This document shows, piece by piece, positions 1 to 5,549 of a DNA stretch of 5,581 nt. The notes below the pieces were generated by a model. The model was not told where the DNA came from and ran no database searches. It was given only the letters and a program-made list of their open reading frames with translations. Origin of the DNA: JAVBQJ01 sp045532655. Its GTDB lineage: Bacteria; Verrucomicrobiota; Lentisphaeria; Victivallales; Victivallaceae. The stretch's first letter is position 1, and every line of letters begins with the position of its first letter. The position numbers and the translations under genes were made by a program. The stretch is taken from contig JAZSGI010000085.1 of the NCBI GenBank assembly GCA_045532655.1, positions 1 to 5,581 on the forward strand. Reading direction: 5' to 3'.

Positions 1-582
1 TTTCCATACTCCGGGCAGACGGTGTGCTCCGCCGGAAAGTGAATAGTAGTATTCACCTTTCTGCCAGATACAGGGATCATAGACAAAGTTTATGGCTCCG
101 GCTGGTACATTTGCAGAGCCGCTTTTTTCACTTCCATCAGCAAAACACCATATAGGCAGCGGATTCGGCAACACGGATTTTCCGGATATCTTTTCCCATT
201 CCAGCAGGTTTTCGTCGCTGGAGACAGCAACCATATTGCCTGATTCGAAGCCGTGGTACATGGCTATTACCCGGTCTGCCTCCACCCATGTTGCACCTGA
301 CCATGAACCGGTTTCCGGTCCCGGACTTATGGCAGTCGGCAGATCTTCCCAATGAATGAGATCGGTACTGACGGTATGTCCCCATCTGGGCTGCGTATCT
401 TCCGGATAAAAATGCTGATAAAAAAGATGCCATTTCCCGTGCCAGAAACACAAGCCGTTGGGATCATTTGACCAACCCCATGGGGCGGTAAAATGAAATA
501 CCGGCCGGAAACGTTCTGATTTTCGCTGTTGCCGGGAGGCATCCAGTTTTTCCTGAAATTCCTTGCGTGTATCTGCTGACAT
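1..582 (-). CDS. GH32 beta-fructosidase (sucrose/levan hydrolase type), N-terminal part, cut by window edge
   Basis: This is the N-terminal 194 residues of a glycoside hydrolase family 32 enzyme. The family hydrolyses terminal beta-fructosyl bonds in sucrose, sucrose-6-phosphate, inulin or levan. Visible family motifs are WSNDPNG at residues 37-43 (D40 is the expected nucleophile), FYQ at 54-56, RWGH at 66-69, SWSGA at 93-97, and DP at 169-170, where D169 fits the transition-state-stabilising Asp of the RDP motif. The Arg of RDP reads Tyr here (YDPCIW). The acid/base Glu of the EC motif and the C-terminal beta-sandwich lie beyond the left edge. The start at 582 is preferred because AAAGG sits 7 nt upstream. 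An in-frame ATG at 595-597 adds five residues but has no Shine-Dalgarno. The N-terminus is polar (MSADTRKEFQEK) with no signal peptide, so the enzyme is probably cytoplasmic. The gene is divergent from an AraC regulator that probably controls it. The family call is firm; exact substrate is unknown. Confidence 0.93.
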   Translation of the reverse strand, partial: MSADTRKEFQEKLDASRQQRKSERFRPVFHFTAPWGWSNDPNGLCFWHGKWHLFYQHFYPEDTQPRWGHTVSTDLIHWEDLPTAISPGPETGSWSGATWVEADRVIAMYHGFESGNMVAVSSDENLLEWEKISGKSVLPNPLPIWCFADGSEKSGSANVPAGAINFVYDPCIWQKGEYYYSLSGGAHRLPGVWK

Positions 583-589
583 TTTATAA

Positions 590-594
590 CCTTT
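590..594 (-). promoter_or_regulatory. Shine-Dalgarno of the GH32 gene, deciding its start
   Basis: AAAGG on the minus strand lies 7 nt before the ATG at 580-582. This favours that ATG over the one at 595-597, whose upstream sequence (CATCCACACAA) has no ribosome-binding motif. Confidence 0.7.
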
Positions 595-632
595 CATTTG
601 TGTGGATGTTTATTTATTGCCTTTGCTGCTGT

Positions 633-662
633 AATATACATTCTGCAAAATAAAAGTGTTAT
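633..662 (-). promoter_or_regulatory. candidate promoter of the GH32 gene
   Basis: Minus-strand ATAACA (657-662, four of six matches to TTGACA) is followed by an 18-bp spacer and TATATT (633-638, five of six matches to TATAAT). It lies about 50 bp upstream of the GH32 start. The weak -35 and long spacer suggest a promoter that needs an activator. The tandem repeats at 665-701 end 2 bp upstream of this -35, the usual place for an AraC-type activator. Assigned by eye only. Confidence 0.45.
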
Positions 663-664
663 CT

Positions 665-701
665 GTAAGGGGGATTTTTTATCGTAAAAGGGGAATTTTA
701 T
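665..701. repeat. two 18-bp direct repeats with 19-bp period, probable AraC-type operator
   Basis: Plus-strand copies GTAAGGGGGATTTTTTAT (665-682) and GTAAAAGGGGAATTTTAT (684-701) match at 15 of 18 positions and are separated by one base. AraC-family dimers typically bind two direct-repeat half-sites roughly two helical turns apart and next to the -35 element, as at araI1-araI2. These repeats lie between the AraC gene (start 750) and the divergent GH32 gene, directly upstream of the GH32 promoter candidate. The right copy also covers the region where a -35 for the araC gene would fall if TATATC at 713-718 is its -10, so the site may also govern autoregulation. Operator function is inferred from position and form. 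Confidence 0.55.
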
Positions 702-733
702 TTGATTTTTTCTATATCAGGTGTAAATTCTGC

Positions 734-740
734 AAAGGAG
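734..740 (+). promoter_or_regulatory. Shine-Dalgarno of the AraC gene, deciding its start
   Basis: AAAGGAG is followed by 9 nt (AAAAATATT) and ATG at 750. It sets the start there rather than at the in-frame TTG at 702, which would place this strong ribosome-binding site inside the coding region. Confidence 0.8.
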
Positions 741-749
741 AAAAATATT

Positions 750-1598
750 ATGAATAAATACAAATATATGCAGGAATCAAAAGATTGTCTGGCGGCAAAA
801 CACCGCAATCTATCCTGTGATATTACTGTGCCGGCAGGCACGTTCCGGCTGAATTGCGATTTTATATGTCCGTCACACAGTTTTTTCCGGGAGGCAGTCG
901 GTTATCACCATGTGTCACCGCCGTTTGCCCGCCTTTTTGTCGTTATCGAAAACGGGGCATGGATAACTATGGATGGCATACGGCACCGTATTGAAGAAGG
1001 GGATATCGTTCTGCTGCCTGCCGCTCATCCTTTTTTTGCTGACTATGACAGCGGCTTGAGAATGAAAGCCTATCATTTGCATTTGTACGATGGACTGGGA
1101 TTCTCCCTGTCGGAGAATTTGCCGACTTTGCAGAAATACAGACAGGAAGAATTGTTCCGGGCAGTATCTGCATTGGCAGAGGATGCTCCGGAATATGTAA
1201 CGGATCCTCTTACTGTGGCGGCTCTGACGACGCTTCTTGCTCCGGAATTTCCTGCTGCAGTTAACAGGCTTGCAGTATCATATCCTTACCGCAAACTTAT
1301 AACTGCCCTGAATGAACGCCCCCCGGCGACGGTCAGGCTGGAAGATTTCTGCCGGGATACCGGATTATCACGTTCGGCCCTCGGCAAAGGTTTCAAACGC
1401 TGTTTCGGCATTACATTCAAAGAGTATCAGCATAATATACTTCTGGCAAAAGCAAGGATCAAATTGCTGGATAAAGAGAAAAATATTTCCCAAATCGCTG
1501 AAGATCTCGGCTTCAGAAGAGTGTTTTATTTTATCGATTTTTTCCGACGTGCCACCGGTGAGTCGCCGGGAGTATACCGGAAGAGACCTTTACCATGA
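750..1598 (+). CDS. AraC-family transcriptional regulator
   Basis: A 282-residue one-component regulator of typical AraC length. The N-terminal part (about residues 25-115) looks like a cupin-type sugar-sensing domain, with a beta-rich stretch including FVVIENGAWITMDG (63-76) and RIEEGDIVLLPA (80-91). The C-terminal part is the double helix-turn-helix DNA-binding domain. The first HTH is around 197-219 (LEDFCRDTGLSRSALGKGFK), leading into a linker helix (ILLAKARIKLL). The second is around 246-268 (ISQIAEDLGF), with the family's closing pattern FFRRATGESPGVYRK at 264-278. The gene is divergent from the GH32 gene and convergent with the MATE gene, whose stop is 7 bp away. It most likely controls the GH32 gene through the tandem repeats at 665-701, and possibly itself. 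Control of the GH78-MATE operon is also possible but there is no matching repeat upstream of that operon. The ligand is unknown. Confidence 0.93.
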   Translation: MNKYKYMQESKDCLAAKHRNLSCDITVPAGTFRLNCDFICPSHSFFREAVGYHHVSPPFARLFVVIENGAWITMDGIRHRIEEGDIVLLPAAHPFFADYDSGLRMKAYHLHLYDGLGFSLSENLPTLQKYRQEELFRAVSALAEDAPEYVTDPLTVAALTTLLAPEFPAAVNRLAVSYPYRKLITALNERPPATVRLEDFCRDTGLSRSALGKGFKRCFGITFKEYQHNILLAKARIKLLDKEKNISQIAEDLGFRRVFYFIDFFRRATGESPGVYRKRPLP

Positions 1599-1605
1599 AG
1601 ATTTA

Positions 1606-2949
1606 TCAACGGGTGATGTCTTTCACCCACTTGTATTTCCTGTAGTGGTGCATTACCCACGGTACTTTGCCGACTTCGTCAAGACAGGTACAGCCGTATA
1701 CCACCAATACCGGCAGGTGCAGCCAGAATGCTCCGGCAAATGCACAGGGCAGGGCGATGCACCACATACATACCACCAGACTGTAAACATCAAACATGGT
1801 ATCACCGCCTGCCGAAAAAATACCGTTTATAACCACTGTACACACACAGCGGCCGATCATATACACAGCAAGTATCACAAACATTCCGATCAGATATTCC
1901 TGTGCCGTTGCCGTAAGTTGTATATATTTTGTCACCAGCGGGATTATGGCAAGTATGATCAGTGAACTGAAGCCTCCCACCAGAAAAGCGATCACCATTG
2001 AGCGTTGACCGTATGTTTTGCCCGATTGCAGATTGCCTGCGCCGAGTTCGTTGCCGATGAGTATGCCGCAACCTCCCGCCACGCCGTTGCAGAGGCAGCA
2101 CATAAGGTCACGGGCAACAGCAGCTATGGCATTTGCCGCTGCGGCATCCTGCCCCAGGTGTCCCATGATCGCAGTATAAGCGGTGAATCCTATGCCCCAC
2201 AACAGGTATGCTCCGAGGATCGGCAGGGCATAATGCCAGAAGTCTTTCAGCAGTATTCTGTCCCATGTGAATATTGTTTTCAGCCGGAGTTTTATAAAAC
2301 TTTTTTCCCATGTTGATTCAATACACCATCCCAATTCGATGATCCTGGCAAAAACTGTTGCAAGCGCTGCCCCGGCAATGCCTTTGGAAAAGCCGAAAAT
2401 AAATATTGCGTTAAGGACAATATTCAAAATAACCGCCCCGGAACTTATCCATGCGGAGCGTGCCGCATGATCAGATACACGCATAACAGCAAGATAACTC
2501 TGGGAGAGTCCGGTGAGCAGATATGACCAGCTGGCGATTTTCAGGTACTCTGCACCGAGAGCGACAAGTTCCGGGTCATGGGCAAAGGCACGCATGAGGT
2601 ATTCCGGGAAAAAGAAGCATCCGGCAAAAAAAACAATCGAAACGATAAGATTTTCCTGTATGCTTATACCGAAGATTTTTTCCAGAGTTTTAATATCTTT
2701 TTTGCCCCAGTATTGGGCGCCGAGTACGCCGACCCCTGCCACAACTGCACCCAAAAGCATATTCTGTACAAACTGTATCTGGGTGGCAAGAGATACTGCA
2801 GCCATTGCCGCCTGATCGCTTGCGCCCAGCATAAGTGCATCGGCAGCAGCAACCAGTGCGAGCATGAGGCTCTGCAAAGTTATGGGGACAGTCAACGAAA
2901 CAAGTTTTTTGAGAAAGATCCTGTCACTGATGATTTCTGTAAAGATCAT
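1606..2949 (-). CDS. MATE-family efflux transporter
   Basis: A 447-residue polytopic membrane protein of normal MATE length, with about 12 hydrophobic segments in two six-helix halves. Members expel organic cations, drugs, dyes or phenolic compounds in exchange for Na+ or H+. Support includes VPITLQSLMLALVAAADALM (21-40) in the first helices, GAQYWGKKD (77-85) after helix 2, NIVLNAIFIFG (176-186), the second-half counterpart GNELGAGN (299-306), GIFSAGGDT (376-384), and a basic C-terminal tail (HHYRKYKWVKD). I do not assign a NorM or DinF subgroup. Its ATG overlaps the stop of the GH78 gene (ATGA), and AGAGG 6 nt upstream lies inside the last GH78 codons. It is therefore translated from the GH78 transcript and is probably coupled to it. 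The substrate is unknown. The coupling suggests a compound produced, or met, during rhamnoside breakdown. Confidence 0.93.
   Translation of the reverse strand: MIFTEIISDRIFLKKLVSLTVPITLQSLMLALVAAADALMLGASDQAAMAAVSLATQIQFVQNMLLGAVVAGVGVLGAQYWGKKDIKTLEKIFGISIQENLIVSIVFFAGCFFFPEYLMRAFAHDPELVALGAEYLKIASWSYLLTGLSQSYLAVMRVSDHAARSAWISSGAVILNIVLNAIFIFGFSKGIAGAALATVFARIIELGWCIESTWEKSFIKLRLKTIFTWDRILLKDFWHYALPILGAYLLWGIGFTAYTAIMGHLGQDAAAANAIAAVARDLMCCLCNGVAGGCGILIGNELGAGNLQSGKTYGQRSMVIAFLVGGFSSLIILAIIPLVTKYIQLTATAQEYLIGMFVILAVYMIGRCVCTVVINGIFSAGGDTMFDVYSLVVCMWCIALPCAFAGAFWLHLPVLVVYGCTCLDEVGKVPWVMHHYRKYKWVKDITR
1611..1628. other. short GC-rich hairpin at the end of the MATE gene
   Basis: GGGTGA (1611-1616) and TCACCC (1623-1628) form a perfect 6-bp stem with a 6-nt loop. 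It covers the last MATE codons and lies just beyond the araC stop. It could slow transcription from either side of the convergent pair, but neither strand has a proper U-tract after it, so a classical intrinsic terminator is not supported. Confidence 0.25.
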
Positions 2950-2960
2950 TGTAAACCTCT
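2946..2960 (-). promoter_or_regulatory. GH78/MATE translational-coupling junction
   Basis: The four bases ATGA (2946-2949, read on the minus strand) hold both the MATE start and the GH78 stop. The MATE ribosome-binding site AGAGG (2956-2960) is built from the final GH78 codons, with a 6-nt gap to the ATG. A terminating ribosome can restart at once, which tends to fix the ratio of the two proteins. Confidence 0.85.
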
Positions 2961-5360
2961 GTTTGTATTTATTTTGATTTCATTACATCCGCTGTGCAGG
3001 GCTGCAGTTGCTCCTTCAAAACGGAAAGTACCGGAGAGTCCTTCCGGCAGGGTAATCACGGCATACAAGGTATTGTTGTCAATGCGGTATTCTGCACTGA
3101 TCATGCCGCCGGGGTGTATCATTTGTACCGTCAGATGCCGCAGATGACCGGGCATCGGGGAAATTTCCACGCTGGCGAAACCCATCTCTGCCGGTCTTAT
3201 ACCGCCCAGTGTGGCAACTGTATGGTACCACGGGTGTGAACTCCATGCATGGCAGTCTGAACGGCTGGGGTCAGGACGTTCCATAAGAGTTTTCAATCCG
3301 AGATCAACATTATCCGACCACAGTTCGAGACGTTTGAAGAAAGCCCCGGCATTGCCGGTCAGACGGCAGACTTCAAAATAGTAGTGTGAGAAATAAATGG
3401 TACATTCTGCCATTTTTACTTTGCCGGAGAAAAGATTTTTACGCAGCATTGCATCTGTTTCCGGCGGCAACAGTCCGCTGAGTATTGCAAGACACTGGCT
3501 GTGTTCGCAAAAGTTGCCGCCTGCCGTATCTTCGGCAATAAGTCCGGCTTTGGCATCAAAATATTTTCCGGCTGTTATTTCTGCAATTGTTTTGCCGCGG
3601 CGCAAGTAATAATCAGCCATTTCGCTGTAGCTAGTGTACCGGCTGAGTTCAGACATGAGCTTGAGGGCATAGACATAAAGCAGATTCAATACCGGGGAGA
3701 CTCCGTATTCTGCTCCCGGCGGTGTCCCCATGACGTTGCCGCCGGTACTCCATGACGGGGTCCAGTCCATAAAGTTCCAGCCTTGTGCAAATTCAATCAA
3801 ACCGTCACTGTTGATATGATTTTCAAATGCCGCAATTATTTTTTGTGCGTGCCCCATGTGGGAACGCACAAAATCACGATCATTCCGCAGCATGGCAAAA
3901 TCATACAACGATCCTATCCACATAAGCGAGAAGGGCGGGATGATCTGTGTTACCCGGCAGGGATAGCGTGATTGCAGGAACCCCGACGGCATTTGACTGG
4001 CGGCAAACATGGATATCATTTTGCGGACGACTCTGTCATCGGCTGAACCTGCCATGTTTACAAGAGCTTCCAGACGGCTGTCCCCGGCATACATAAGCTG
4101 TTCATAGTAGGGGCAATCCATAAATGTTTCGTGGGTGCACATCTGCAATGTACGCCAGCAGAGCGGCAGGATGGCATTGAGTTTGGCATCGTCGCAGGAG
4201 AGTACGGTTTCCGCTTCCAGCGGGTATCTTGTTTCGGCAAACTCCAATTTTCTGACAGTCAATTCTTCATCTGCAGTGGTGATGACAAGTTCAAAGATCC
4301 TGCCGGAACGCCAATGGGGAGTGAAAAATTCCATTTCACCGCCGTCAGGGTAGAAGATATCTGCTTCTTCGTAACATTTGAGGAAATATTTCCCGGTCAA
4401 CTCATCCCGCCGATCTTTTTCATCATGTTCATAATTTTCGTCAAGATGGCAGGCTTCGGCGAAAGCAAGAGAGATTTCCGCTCCTTTCCCCAGAACTGTA
4501 TCCATGACCGGATAAAGACAATAGTAGTTGTCAAGAGTACCGATAACTCTGACTGTGGTATTTGCCGGAACGGTACATTCTATCCCTGAATTCAACAGGG
4601 AAAGCCACCGGTCAGCCGTTGATTGATCTGCCAGCGGTGTGACCATGTCATGCTCCGGGCAGCAAAGCAGGATACTCTCTGTCTTGACAATTGTTTTGTC
4701 ATAAATACGCAATGGCAGAGTTGCTTCTGCCATGAGCCGTTCCGGTTTGTACTCGTTTCTGACTCCGGCAAAAGCCGCCTGTTCTGCTTTTGCTGCCGGT
4801 TGCCATCCGCTGCCGCCGCCCTTCAGTATTCCCCGCTGCCAGCGGTCGGCGTGGAAATGCACTGCCGGATAAAGCATGATGAAAGATCCCCATTCCATGG
4901 CATTGTTGGCAATGACCTCCCACGGGGCAAAACCTGTATTGAAGCGGTCCCGGTTGGCGGCGGAAATTTCTGCCAACAGAAAACCCGGACGCAGACTGAG
5001 ATGGGCGTAAGAGGATAATTCCCCGAAATCAAAGACAAGTGCTGTAAGGGTATGTACACCGGCAGCAGCAGAGTATTTTATACGGTTGTAAAAATAGTTG
5101 CTGAGATCCCCGGCTTCCGGACCGGAGGATATAAGTTCACCATCAAGAAAAAGGCGGTAACGGTTGTCGCCGGAAACAAAAAATTCAAGGTCTTCCGGCA
5201 GAACAGAAGTAAACTGCAGACGGTAAATACATACCGTATCCCCTGGTGCCGCTCCGCCCCATTGCAGCCAGTAAGCCTGCCACATACCGCGTTGGGCCCA
5301 ATGTATCTGCGGATCATCAGACAACCATGGTAAGTTGCGTTTATTACCGTAATTTATCAT
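2946..5360 (-). CDS. GH78 alpha-L-rhamnosidase, probably cytoplasmic
   Basis: An 804-residue glycoside hydrolase family 78 protein. The family removes terminal alpha-L-rhamnose from glycosides and polysaccharides with inversion. An N-terminal beta-sandwich lies around residues 40-135 (VSGDNRYRLFLDGELI, 62-77). The (alpha/alpha)6 catalytic barrel follows, with MDCPYYEQLMYAGDSR at 414-429. The spacing D415-E420-D427 matches the D567/E572/D579 trio of Bacillus GL1 RhaB, so E420 is the likely general acid. Further barrel motifs are GWNFMDWTPSW (527-537) and SRSDCHAWSSHP (699-710). A C-terminal beta-sandwich (about 733-790) contains SPMPGHLRHL. The general base could not be placed with confidence. 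The start at 5360 is chosen because AAAGG lies 9 nt upstream; ATG at 5364-5366 is the alternative (two residues more). No signal peptide follows either start, so small imported rhamnosides are more likely substrates than intact polysaccharide. It is the first gene of an operon with the MATE exporter. Confidence 0.93.
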   Translation of the reverse strand: MINYGNKRNLPWLSDDPQIHWAQRGMWQAYWLQWGGAAPGDTVCIYRLQFTSVLPEDLEFFVSGDNRYRLFLDGELISSGPEAGDLSNYFYNRIKYSAAAGVHTLTALVFDFGELSSYAHLSLRPGFLLAEISAANRDRFNTGFAPWEVIANNAMEWGSFIMLYPAVHFHADRWQRGILKGGGSGWQPAAKAEQAAFAGVRNEYKPERLMAEATLPLRIYDKTIVKTESILLCCPEHDMVTPLADQSTADRWLSLLNSGIECTVPANTTVRVIGTLDNYYCLYPVMDTVLGKGAEISLAFAEACHLDENYEHDEKDRRDELTGKYFLKCYEEADIFYPDGGEMEFFTPHWRSGRIFELVITTADEELTVRKLEFAETRYPLEAETVLSCDDAKLNAILPLCWRTLQMCTHETFMDCPYYEQLMYAGDSRLEALVNMAGSADDRVVRKMISMFAASQMPSGFLQSRYPCRVTQIIPPFSLMWIGSLYDFAMLRNDRDFVRSHMGHAQKIIAAFENHINSDGLIEFAQGWNFMDWTPSWSTGGNVMGTPPGAEYGVSPVLNLLYVYALKLMSELSRYTSYSEMADYYLRRGKTIAEITAGKYFDAKAGLIAEDTAGGNFCEHSQCLAILSGLLPPETDAMLRKNLFSGKVKMAECTIYFSHYYFEVCRLTGNAGAFFKRLELWSDNVDLGLKTLMERPDPSRSDCHAWSSHPWYHTVATLGGIRPAEMGFASVEISPMPGHLRHLTVQMIHPGGMISAEYRIDNNTLYAVITLPEGLSGTFRFEGATAALHSGCNEIKINTNRGLQ

Positions 5361-5369
5361 TGTCATGAA

Positions 5370-5374
5370 CCTTT
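5370..5374 (-). promoter_or_regulatory. Shine-Dalgarno of the GH78 gene, deciding its start
   Basis: Minus-strand AAAGG is 9 nt from the ATG at 5358-5360 and only 3 nt from the ATG at 5364-5366. The longer gap is the workable one, and it matches the 7-9 nt gaps of the GH32 and AraC genes here. Confidence 0.65.
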
Positions 5375-5394
5375 CTGTTGAATAAAGTCCCATT

Positions 5395-5422
5395 AATATA
5401 ATACAATAATTTTTTTTTGCAA
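5395..5422 (-). promoter_or_regulatory. candidate promoter of the GH78-MATE operon
   Basis: Minus-strand TTGCAA (5417-5422, four of six matches to TTGACA), a 16-bp spacer, and TATATT (5395-5400, five of six to TATAAT). It would start a transcript with a leader of roughly 25-30 nt before the GH78 ATG. A run of nine A residues (5410-5418) overlaps the end of the -35 and fills the start of the spacer. The CRP-like dyad at 5448-5469 is centred about 70 bp upstream of the expected start point. Assigned by eye. Confidence 0.5.
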
Positions 5423-5447
5423 CCTTAAAGCCTTTTTGTAATGTGAA

Positions 5448-5469
5448 ATCTGTGAATAATAACACAGAT
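5448..5469. promoter_or_regulatory. CRP-like dyad, probable operator between divergent promoters
   Basis: ATCTGTG and CACAGAT form a perfect 7-bp inverted repeat around an 8-bp AT-only centre. Read as TGTGA-N6-ACACA (5451-5466), it matches the Crp/Fnr-family consensus TGTGA-N6-TCACA at nine of ten defined positions. An extra TGTGA lies at 5442-5446. The dyad sits almost midway between the GH78 promoter and the plus-strand promoter, about 65-70 bp upstream of both expected start points, a usual activator distance. The binding protein is unknown and this sequence does not show that the organism has a CRP. Confidence 0.5.
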
Positions 5470-5490
5470 ATCCCATAAAATTTTTCTGAT

Positions 5491-5519
5491 TTGACAAAAA
5501 AGAGGATCCATGCTACCTT
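5491..5519 (+). promoter_or_regulatory. sigma70-type promoter with extended -10
   Basis: TTGACA (5491-5496) is a perfect -35. A 17-bp spacer of optimal length follows, ending in TGC (5511-5513), an extended -10 TGn. The -10 itself, TACCTT (5514-5519), matches TATAAT at only three positions. The start point would be near 5526, leaving a leader of about 25 nt before the ATG at 5550. This is the best promoter in the window. Confidence 0.72.
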
Positions 5520-5536
5520 TTTCTCTGCTACAATCC

Positions 5537-5543
5537 AAAGGAG
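5537..5543 (+). promoter_or_regulatory. Shine-Dalgarno of the right-edge gene
   Basis: AAAGGAG is followed by a 6-nt gap (AAAAAC) and ATG at 5550. The sequence CAAAGGAGAAAAA before the start is nearly the same as that in front of the AraC gene. Confidence 0.85.
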
Positions 5544-5549
5544 AAAAAC

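Noticed and set aside
137..451. Open reading frame on the minus strand in another frame
   Set aside because: It overlaps the GH32 coding region, which has clear family motifs; the alternative product looks like no protein I know.
702..749. N-terminal extension of the AraC gene from a TTG at 702
   Set aside because: It would put the strong AAAGGAG ribosome-binding site inside the gene. The TTG has no ribosome-binding site of its own and lies against the operator-like repeats.
583..749. Riboswitch or small RNA in the GH32/AraC gap
   Set aside because: The gap is 167 bp, AT-rich, and without stable stems. The promoter candidates and direct repeats account for it.
1611..1628. Intrinsic terminator for araC or the MATE operon
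   Set aside because: The stem is only 6 bp and is not followed by a run of T on either strand, so it is listed only as a hairpin.
1312..1965. 217-codon plus-strand open frame across the AraC/MATE junction
   Set aside because: It is out of frame with the AraC HTH region and antisense to MATE, has no ribosome-binding site, and its product is rich in Cys, His and Tyr, as shadow frames are.
2578..3147. 189-codon plus-strand open frame antisense to the MATE start and the GH78 end
   Set aside because: There is no promoter or ribosome-binding site, composition is non-protein-like, and both opposite genes are well supported by family motifs.
4131..4589. 152-codon plus-strand open frame antisense to GH78
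   Set aside because: It is a shadow of the GH78 catalytic region, with no start signals or recognisable domain.
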